NCBI GenBank assembly: GCA_006538405.1
Contig: BJKQ01000004.1
Coordinates: 1,736,001 to 1,800,000 of the forward strand
Length of the DNA: 64,000 nucleotides
Reading direction: 5' to 3'
From: Hansfordia pulvinata
Taxonomy: Eukaryota > Ascomycota > Sordariomycetes > Xylariales
Positions within the stretch are counted from its first letter, which is position 1. The number at the start of each line of letters is the position of its first letter. Shown here piece after piece: positions 57,046 to 64,000 of this stretch. Made by a program: the position numbers and the translations under genes. Under the pieces are notes generated by a model, which saw nothing but the letters and a program-made list of their open reading frames with translations, searched no databases and was not told the DNA's origin.

Positions 57046-57249
57046 AGAAGCCACACGCAGGCCAGGCTGGCCGTCTTCTATCTAACTCTGTGGCAAGTCG
57101 ACCCCAGGTGGGTGGCTCTCGAAACCATCTACGTCTGAACTGTGTGGCGGGGCTTGTCGCCCCGAAGCCAGCAGCTCACGACTCACGGGTATAAAGAACT
57201 CGCCATGTGTGAGTGCCACTCCCGCGATGAACATGCAGTTCAAGCGCAA

Positions 57250-57270
57250 GGGGGGGGGGGGGGGGGGGGG
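57250..57270 (+). repeat. 21-base poly-G run
   Basis: Uninterrupted G run following CGCAA; length may be unreliable. Confidence 0.85.
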
Positions 57271-58889
57271 CGTTCCCCACGCACCGAGGGATCCGGATCG
57301 AACGCGGTGGAGCCGACATTCTGCCACAAGTGCCGTTGCGATGGGCCTCGCCGTGTAACCTTGGGTTGCCAGCTGCAGCCCCCGGGGCGCACTTGTGATC
57401 TTCCACAAGCCGATCAACACGCGTGGGTAACCGTCTTTATCACAGGGAATCGAATCGCAGCACGCGGCAACTGCGGCCAGCGCCTCCCACAGGCACCGGC
57501 GGCGAACGCACGTCCATCTCGGTGGAGGGAGGGCAGCGGAGGTTTTACACGGCCTGCCCCGATTGTGATATACGTACGACCAGAAGCATCCATTTCCCCT
57601 TACCTAACGAGGTGGCAATGGCAGGGTGTGATGCGACGGGTATAGCTCATCGCCTGCGTTTTTTTCTTTTCTTCTTCCTTTTTTGCGATCGTGCTGCCTC
57701 GTGGCGTAAGGTCTCGAGATCTCGATGTAGGCGGTGTGAGAACCGGGGTCAACACGCAGGACGGGCAGCCTCGCTTTTACGATGCCCAGCAGGGGCCTGG
57801 AGAAACTATGAGACTGTGTGAAAGTGGATGCTGCGCTCTGTCTTGGCCCCCATGGTGCCGAAGTGCAAAGCGCTACCCAACCAATCCGATAAGATGACTT
57901 GCGAAGAAACGACTCGCGATGAACCCAAGTGCGTCCTTCTGTCGGAATAACAGGGTCATTGTGGGCATGGACTGCCCGGGACCACGTGTTATCGGTCAGA
58001 CCCAGCAGACGCGTCTGTGGCTCTCGTCCGGCATTCGACTCGCTTCCAGCCGGAAGTCCTGACCATCTACATCTACGATCCGGCAATGCGACGCCGAATT
58101 CAGTCAATCACGTGAATGCTTGCGGACTCCAGACTCTGGAGTCGCGAGAGTGGCAAGACAGGGGTGGCCAGCCTGTGTGATGAACTCGAGCAGGTCCGGT
58201 GCCCCGCCGAAATCCTTGGGAAAAGGGGTGCTCTCGGCTGCTGCCTGATTTTGCTTGGGGAAAGCATGCTGGCGGATTGACCGATCGCAGAATACGATTC
58301 TGCGCCCACGCGTTGCGCTCGGATATCCCCCAAATAATCGCCCGAACCTAGGCAGCACTTTTGCCTGGATGTCGCATCATCACCACAAAAAGTATGAAAA
58401 GCCATGTCTTGATGGAGTAGGCCCTGCAGCTGTTGAAACCTCATAATTGGGTGGGCTGACCTCTTGGTGAAAAGTGCTGCCTTCGGGCGATGAAGGGGGA
58501 GCTTAAATCTGCCCACTCGAAGGCGTCGCCACCATCGACCCCAGAGCCTTCAAACCCCCCTGTTCGCGGAGAAAGGGGCCAAGTATGACGTCCAGAAGAC
58601 AAGGGCATTCCCTCCCCCTCAGGTGCGGTATAAAGGGGGTGGGCTACGCGCCGGAGTATTTGACTTTGCCTCTACGCACGTTGGGTGCTGATATGTCCGG
58701 CAAGACGTGCGCCGTGTGTATGGGGGGAGGTTGGTGGTGGCGGCCGAGGCGAGGATGGCGCGCCGTGATCAACGTCCGCGATCGCATTTCCGAAGCTTCG
58801 AAGCTGCGAAGCTGCGGTTGGGAATGCCGTTGAAGAGAGGCATATACTTTACATGCCTGCTGGGCTCGGAACACGCAGCCGGGCTCGTC

Positions 58890-58896
58890 TATATAA
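58890..58896 (+). promoter_or_regulatory. TATA-like element of the second secreted gene
   Basis: TATATAA about 210 bp upstream of the ATG at 59106, followed by a CA-rich leader. Predicted only from sequence and position. Confidence 0.45.
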
Positions 58897-59105
58897 CGGC
58901 AACAGTCTACACTCCTGGTTGCAGAACATCCCAAGATCGGCCACACAACCACCAAGCATCAACACACCAGAGCTCAGAAGGGCCTCATTTGAGATACTCC
59001 AGCAGAAACGAGTCCAAGCGAAAAGATACTGGGAGGATCGAGTCCCAGTCGCAGCCCCAACCAAAGGTGCAGTAATCATCATCATCACCATCATCGACAG
59101 GCAAG

Positions 59106-59572
59106 ATGAAGTTGAACGCTGCTGTCTTCTTGGCCTTGGCCACTTTGCCTGCCTCCATGGCGGCAGCTATCCCCAGAACTGCGCCGGAAGCGGGGAATGG
59201 CGCTGTTGCCAGGGGAGCCGGCTCGAATGTGAGTTCTGAACCCAAGATGCGAGCACCGTTGCGGTGTCGGGCAACCCGCCGTTGATGGTATCCAGCTGAC
59301 CCGGCGTTCTTCCGCAGGACGAGTTTTCACTCGAATCTCGGGGGAGCGGGTCCAAGTCCACGTCCGAGCAGCCCAAGCAGTGGGATCAGAGGATCCACAA
59401 TGGCAAGAAGCAATATTGGAGCGCGGGCCGCGGGGAGTGGATGAACCATTATAACAACACCACAGGCGATAACCTTCTCGTGGCAACGGCAGACGTCTTT
59501 GACAAACATGGTGGGAAGGAGGTGCTAAAGAAGGCGGGGGAAAAAGTGGTCAAAGGGATCCTCGGGGAGTAG
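59106..59572 (+). CDS. Small secreted protein (125 aa), hypothetical
   Basis: Two exons, 59106..59228 and 59318..59572. The 89-bp intron has a GTGAGT donor, a CAGCTGACC branch site and a TTCCGCAG acceptor, all standard, in phase 0. Residues 1-20 are a signal peptide (MKLNAAVFLALATLPASMAA) before AIPRT. The mature part of about 105 residues has no cysteine. It contains a basic/aromatic centre (QWDQRIHNGKKQYWSAG, then EWMNHYNNTTGD, with one N-glycosylation sequon) and a lysine-rich amphipathic helix at the end (KEVLKKAGEKVVKGILGE). I recognise no family. The coding part is too short and interrupted to stand out as a long open frame, but splice signals, signal peptide and a TATA-like element support it. 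A secreted role, possibly host interaction, is inference. The amphipathic end could bind membranes or nucleic acid. Confidence 0.75.
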
Positions 59573-61034
59573 TGAGGCTCCGGTGCCGGCAGTCGAGGTC
59601 GCCGGATATGACTTACTTCGGACTCTTAATAAGTAAGGGAACCCGTTTTGGAACTACAGGGGATGGTTCGCCTCCAGTATCAATCATGACGAAGGTCTTA
59701 GATATAATTTCCTCTACAGAAGCACGATAGCTCAAACACCTTACCGTATTTACAATCAGCTAAAACTCTCTCTTCGGCCATACGTCTCCATTGTGAGTGC
59801 CTGGCCAGAGTACTGGACCCGGCAACTTGCAAGTTGTTTCAATATCTGAGGAGACTAGGCAGTCTGGCCTACGCAAGCTGGCCTGGACAAGCTGACCTAG
59901 ACAAGCAAGGTCAGATCAACTCTGGCTTCGGTTCCTTCACCGACCCATACCCGTACTGGCCGAGTTGTTGAGATCGTGCCCATCGCGACCTCTCGAGGGT
60001 CTGGGCAGGGGCGTGTGCGGACTCGCGTCACACCGCACAGGCCACGGCCCTATAGATCAAGCATGATACGCGGCAGCTCCAGTAGCCTCTGGCGGCCCAT
60101 TCCCCCTGCATTCTATCGAGCAAAGTGCGCGAGACGGAAGGGGATCCGCGGCGTCGCTTTCAACTTTGGTGACTATAATCCACCCACGAGAAGAACAAGT
60201 CTCCCCGCCACCCACCCCCTGACACTTTTGAAAAGCGGAATGCGGAGTGCGGACTCTTCAGGGCGGGCGCCATCACCACCACCATGCGGAGCTCAACAAC
60301 ATGAAGCGTGAAGAGCAGACGGGACGTCGCCTGGACTGTCTTGGGCGTCGCTACGAGGGCGATTGGTTTCCCCGCTCTCCCGTACCTCGTCATCTTCTCC
60401 ACGATTCTGGTCACGGGGGCTCCTCATCCCGAAGAGCGAAAGACGATATAGTCGGACCAGCACCTGTCCTTGAACGTCCCGCGGTTGCTATCAAAAGTGC
60501 TGCTACGGAAGACACGTCAGCGTCGAGGTAGTTTCAAAGGCAGTCATAAGAGGCTTTTGAATGCGTCAAAGTACTTTCATATACCTCAAACTTACCTGGA
60601 ATGAGCTCAATCACATGATTGAAAGATTGCTCTCCCTTAAACATGAAAAGAATACGTAAAAAAAAGACACGCATAAGCTCTCAACGCTCTCCTCCGCGGT
60701 CCGTGTCGATGCAGGATGCTTCGCCGATACCGTCTCTTTGAGTATAACAAGTAGCAGGCGCAATTCAGGGGGTTGTGAGGCGCTCCACAGCGCGTTCGAG
60801 GGGGCTTTATATCTCTTTCTTCGTCTCTCTCTATACACCGTCATCGTCATGTCGTTACCAGTACATCCAAATCAGCTCAAACAAAACCCAACAAATCTCA
60901 AATGTACAGTCCTTTCCCGGGCGAGCAGCAGAGCGGGCCCCCTGTGCGGCCAGAAGCACGGCCGGCATGTCTCCTGGCAGGACCCCAAAGCCATGTCTGG
61001 TCGGTTGGCCCCCTCCTTCGGCTCCTCCTCCCGC
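59573..61034. other. Intergenic between convergent genes
   Basis: About 1.5 kb, less GC-rich, holding the 3' ends of the secreted gene and the SSP120-like gene. A three-copy 14-bp tandem repeat is at 59864-59905. Open frames at 60247-60531 and 60738-61463 look like chance. Confidence 0.45.
59864..59905. repeat. 14-bp tandem repeat, three copies
   Basis: Three adjacent imperfect copies of CTGGCCTGGACAAG (variants CTGGCCTACGCAAG and CTGACCTAGACAAG), followed by a part copy. Confidence 0.85.
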
Positions 61035-61739
61035 TCACGTGGTGCGGCGGAACTTGGAGGGGATGTTGGTCTCGACAATCATCATGCGCTCCATCTGCTC
61101 GAGGCGCTCCTGCTCGGCCTCCATCTGCTCGTGCATCTTGAAGTGCTCAATGTCCTCGGGTGGGTGAGGTCCTCGAGGCGGGTGTTCTCGTCGTGGTACT
61201 TCTCCAGTGGTGAATCTCGTACTCGTACTCGTCGTCGCCGTGGTGGCCGGGGCCGGTGCCCATGTCGGGCAGGCGCCCGCCGCGGGCGAAGAAGTCGTCG
61301 AAGCGGGCGCGGGAGACGCGGCCCTCGGCCTCGGCGCCCAGCAGGCGCAGCAGCTCCTTGGCAATCTCGTCGTGGCGCGTGGCCGGGACCTCCTTGTTGG
61401 ACACGTCGAACAGGCCGTAGGTGCGCAGCAGCTCCTCAGGCTCGAGGAAGCCGTTGTCGTTGAAGTCGTGCAGGCCGAAGAAGGACGCGCCGTCGTAGCT
61501 GCCGATGTGGTGTTCCTCTGCAACAGGTGAGAATATATGGTTAGCGACGGGAAGAGAGAGAGGGAGTCCAGGGGGGGCCGAATCAAGGGGCGTTGAGACG
61601 TACCGGCCATGTGCTTCGTCATCCAGTCGGCGTCGGCGCTGACCATGGGCTTCTGGGAGCCAGAGCCGGCACCGTGGTCACCGTGGGCGGCGGCGGTGGC
61701 GAAGAGAGCCGTGGCGGCGTGGAGGATGGCCGAGCGCAT
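61035..61739 (-). CDS. SSP120: SSP120-like EF-hand protein of the secretory pathway
   Basis: Exons 61604..61739 and 61035..61517; expected about 206 residues. The 86-bp intron (GTACGT, CTAACC branch, GTTGCAG) joins WMTKHMA to EEHHIGSYDGASFF. Residues 1-19 are a signal peptide (ending ATAAAHG). One canonical EF-hand loop, DFNDNGFLEPEE, is expected to bind Ca2+; a second (LGAEAEGRVSRARFDDFF) is degenerate. GPGHHGDDEYEYEIHHW and THPEDIEHFKMHEQMEAEQERLEQ are hallmarks of the fungal Ssp120/nucleobindin-like family, which cycles with ER cargo receptors. Between EIHHW and PEDIEHF the frame slips twice within about 45 bp, at CC 61204-61205 and GGG 61158-61160; both are explained by one missing base each. 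Divergent from ORC6. Confidence 0.85.
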   Translation of the reverse strand: MRSAILHAATALFATAAAHGDHGAGSGSQKPMVSADADWMTKHMAGTSQRPLIRPPLDSLSLFPSLTIYSHLLQRNTTSAATTARPSSACTTSTTTASSSLRSCCAPTACSTCPTRRSRPRATTRLPRSCCACWAPRPRAASPAPASTTSSPAAGACPTWAPAPATTATTSTSTRFTTGEVPRREHPPRGPHPPEDIEHFKMHEQMEAEQERLEQMERMMIVETNIPSKFRRTT

Positions 61740-62896
61740 GGTGGGAAAGGGGGCCGACGGTGCGGCGGCGCGACGGGTCGGCGGGTCGGCGGGAGATGGA
61801 ATCCGGGCCTGAAGACGAGCAGACAGGCAGCCGTCCGGGAGGGAGACGATTCCGGGAGGGAGACGATAGTGCGCCGAGGCCGATCTGCGTCGGGGGCGAG
61901 GCTGGTGCGAGACACGGGGCCTGCGGGCGTGATATGACGCAAGGGCCGGGCTGCGGGAAGCAAGCGAGGGAGGAAGGGGTTGCGCTGGAGCCGGTCGGAG
62001 CCGTCAATTGAACAGCCTTGTCTCCTCTCGTGTGAAAACAAAATGAAGATGGGGAGGGTATCTTGCGCAAGGGGACGGGACGATACAGAAGCGGAATTGT
62101 GAGATGGCGATTCGAGAGATGCTTGTATACAGATAGGGGGCAGACAGCTGGAAGGGCCTGTCACGGGTTTGGAGAGGGACAAAGGCGCATCGCATCGATC
62201 CCCACCAGAGCTCGAAGCTCTTTGCCGTGCAGCCCGCGTCTGAATCCGGGGGTTTTAGCGGGTGCAGACTGCACTGTACGAGTAGGTACCTTGGCTTGCG
62301 CCTTGAATGCCACTCGAAATGGAGTACCGGCATCTCCCAAATCGGCAAGGTGCATTCGTAATGTTCCAATCGCAATTGTCTTGGATGTTTTCATGGATGT
62401 CTGTTCTCCAGGGCCCTGACGCAGGTACGTAGGTACCTAAGGTACGAGTACGTCCCCAGGTGGTCTCCGTCCGGTCTCAGGTGCGAGTACCTACCACGGT
62501 ACCTTAGGTACGAGTTTCCATACCTAACGGCACTGGGGCTCCAGGCTCGTAAACTGGCAGGTGCCGATGCACAGAGCTGGATCGCGCTTTCGATTCGACT
62601 TTAGGCTGTCAGACACGACTTAACTCCATGTTGACGGGAGCTCGGCTTGGAACGACGACGTCAGGCTCCGGCTTGGTGCTTTGGTCCACCTTCTACCGCA
62701 CCTCGAACACCTTATTCCTCCCGCCCTAAAGTAAGCCCACCTTGATATCTCGTCTTTCGTCCTGGACGCCTGTTCGGGGCCCGGTCGATGCTGCATCTCT
62801 TGCTGCAGCCTTCACGCGTCCGTCACCTGCCACTACGAGATCGCCCACCCTCACCACTCGCCGATAGACCGTGTCCTGCTTGCATCCCCGCCCAAC
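61740..62896. other. Divergent intergenic region, SSP120-like / ORC6
   Basis: About 1.2 kb with both promoters. It carries the densest TACCT/AGGTA cluster of the window (62418-62530), including GGTACCTAAGGTACGAGTACG and GGTACCTTAGGTACGAG, two near-mirror copies about 65 bp apart. Confidence 0.5.
62418..62530. repeat. Cluster of TACCT/AGGTA near-palindromes
   Basis: Contains GTACGTAGGTACCTAAGG, GAGTACCTACC and GGTACCTTAGGTACGAG within 110 bp. The half-site TACCT is repeated in both orientations around KpnI-type GGTACC cores. The same elements recur in other intergenic parts of the window and not in the genes. Confidence 0.7.
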
Positions 62897-64000
62897 ATGA
62901 GGAACGCTCTCGAGTCAAACCTGACCTCACTCCTCCCCTCCTTCTCCGAGGCCGAGCTGCCCCTATCGCTCGTCAGTCTCGCATCCTCTCTGCTCGCCCA
63001 GTCCCGCAACACCACCAGCGCCCTCAGAGCAGACGAGGAGGCCGCCCGCTCCTATGCCTGCTGTCACATAGCCTGTGATCGCCTCAAAATCACCCTCGAT
63101 CTGCCCCCGATCCAGCAGCGCCCTCCTCTCAAGCCACAGGTCTACAAGAGGCTCTACCAGCAACTGGAAAATGCCCTGCCTTCAGGCTCGCCCAGGGCTT
63201 CCAGAGTGAGGAACCCGAGCTCCAGACTGCGCGAGACTCAGCGGACCCCCTCCCGCGTCACTCCCGGAAAGGAGGCTTCCCTGGCCCAGTTCAGGTCCCC
63301 GGCCGGCTCCGGCCCCGAGACGCCAACCAAGTCGGCGCGCAGAACGCCCTCGTCCGTCCCGGCCAAGAGGAAGGCCGGCGGCTCGGCGAGTACCCTCCCC
63401 GCCTGGGTCGTTCCCACCATACAGTTCCTCAGCAAGCAGCTGGACGGCGAGCGCATTCAGAGGACCGTCCTAGCCGGCATGCAGACCATCGTGGCCCCTC
63501 ACGGGCGCCCTACAAAAGACCAATGGGTGAGGGACAACTACGCGCCCCTGCTGGCCGCCATCTACTTCCTGGTCGCGGCCAACCTGGACTCGATCGAACG
63601 CGGGAAGATCGACAAGAGGCGGGTGTCCCGCCGACAGAGCGAGGTCGTCAAGGCCATGGGGCGCGTCCCCGAGGCTGTCACGCGGGCCGACATGGACGAG
63701 GACGAGCTCTGGGTCGGCTGGGAAGACGTGGATTTCGCACGGTTCGAAGCAGCCGTGCAAAAGGTCATGGGCAGCGAGTGGGTCGAAGAGGAATGGTACA
63801 CGGGAATTCACAACCTGGTCAAGAGCAACAAAGCCGCAGGCGCAGGTGCGGACGCCGACCCGGGAGCGGCCGGAAACGACGAGGACGAGGATGTGGTCAT
63901 GGAGGACAGCGACGAGCGATTCAGCGCCCAGTTCCACCTGCAGAAGGCCGACACCATGCTGCAGAGCCGATGGGTCATGACGGATAGAAAGAGGGAGGAG
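62897..64000 (+). CDS. ORC6: Origin recognition complex subunit 6 (partial, 3' end outside)
   Basis: Orc6 is part of the nuclear complex that marks replication origins and loads the MCM helicase. The frame is open from the ATG at 62897 for 368 codons to the window edge. Residues about 1-100 form the cyclin-box-like helical domain: LTSLLPSFSEAELPLSLVSLASSLLAQS in outline, then ADEEAARSYACCHIACDRLKI and a PPLKPQVYKRLYQQL motif. A basic, Ser/Thr/Pro-rich linker (residues about 95-165) contains several S/T-P sites that cyclin-dependent kinase could target (TPSR, TPTK, TPSS). A second helical part begins at WVVPTIQFLSKQLDG and includes PTKDQWVRDNYAPLLAAIYFLV. The C-terminal part is acidic (DEDEDVVMEDSDE). 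No intron is seen. The leader is pyrimidine-rich. The ATG was chosen as first methionine with good fit to the family start. Confidence 0.9.
   Translation, partial: MRNALESNLTSLLPSFSEAELPLSLVSLASSLLAQSRNTTSALRADEEAARSYACCHIACDRLKITLDLPPIQQRPPLKPQVYKRLYQQLENALPSGSPRASRVRNPSSRLRETQRTPSRVTPGKEASLAQFRSPAGSGPETPTKSARRTPSSVPAKRKAGGSASTLPAWVVPTIQFLSKQLDGERIQRTVLAGMQTIVAPHGRPTKDQWVRDNYAPLLAAIYFLVAANLDSIERGKIDKRRVSRRQSEVVKAMGRVPEAVTRADMDEDELWVGWEDVDFARFEAAVQKVMGSEWVEEEWYTGIHNLVKSNKAAGAGADADPGAAGNDEDEDVVMEDSDERFSAQFHLQKADTMLQSRWVMTDRKREE

Larger units (their letters stand above)
57046..59105. other. Intergenic, no gene seen
   Basis: About 2.1 kb between TRM12 and the second secreted gene. It has a 21-base G run at 57250 and otherwise no repeat of note. 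A TATA-like element and a leader for the secreted gene lie at its right end. Confidence 0.45.

Noticed and set aside
60247..60531. Short + strand frame with an ATG at 60301
   Set aside because: No signal peptide, no motif, no splice partner, and it lies in the 3' space between two convergent genes.

Overview
The window is nuclear DNA of a filamentous ascomycete, most probably a Sordariomycete. The genes are GC-rich, most introns are short (54-117 bp) with GTNNGT donors and CTGAC/CTAAC branch sites, and the gene set includes Pezizomycotina proteins (ATG27, a PEX22-like peroxin, SPT20 of SAGA, ORC6, a GH12 xyloglucanase/endoglucanase, an MpaB-like oxygenase). The species cannot be named from this sequence.

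Layout. Positions 1-14.7 kb form a compact gene block: the 3' end of an MpaB-like oxygenase gene (+), a small secreted protein with a hidden intron (-), a GH12 glucanase (-), a stand-alone FAR1-type zinc-binding protein (-), a short-chain dehydrogenase (+), a kinase-fold APH-like protein with an altered catalytic loop (+) and an F-box/leucine-rich-repeat-type protein (-). Positions 14.7-41.5 kb are a gene desert full of microsatellites. It holds only two supportable genes: a two-finger C2H2 transcription factor (-, 23.6-25.0 kb) with almost 9 kb of non-coding DNA on each side, and an 85-residue cysteine-rich protein (+, 34.7 kb). Positions 41.5-64 kb return to housekeeping genes: eIF2B gamma (-) head-to-head with a PEX22-like peroxin (+), SPT20 (+), ATG27 (+), the wybutosine enzyme TRM12/TYW2 (+), a second small secreted protein (+), an SSP120-like EF-hand protein (-) and ORC6 (+, running off the end).

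There is no operon-like pathway. The genes are ordinary neighbours, with three divergent pairs (FAR1/SDR, eIF2B gamma/PEX22-like, SSP120/ORC6) that could share promoters. The two secreted genes and the GH12 enzyme suggest a plant-tissue lifestyle, but that is inference.

The most important technical point is that five conserved genes carry six apparent frameshifts. Every one has the same sign (one base missing) and every one can be placed at a G or C run. Because eIF2B gamma is normally essential, these look like systematic homopolymer errors in the sequence and not pseudogenes. Coordinates of those five genes are given as the span on the sequence as supplied.
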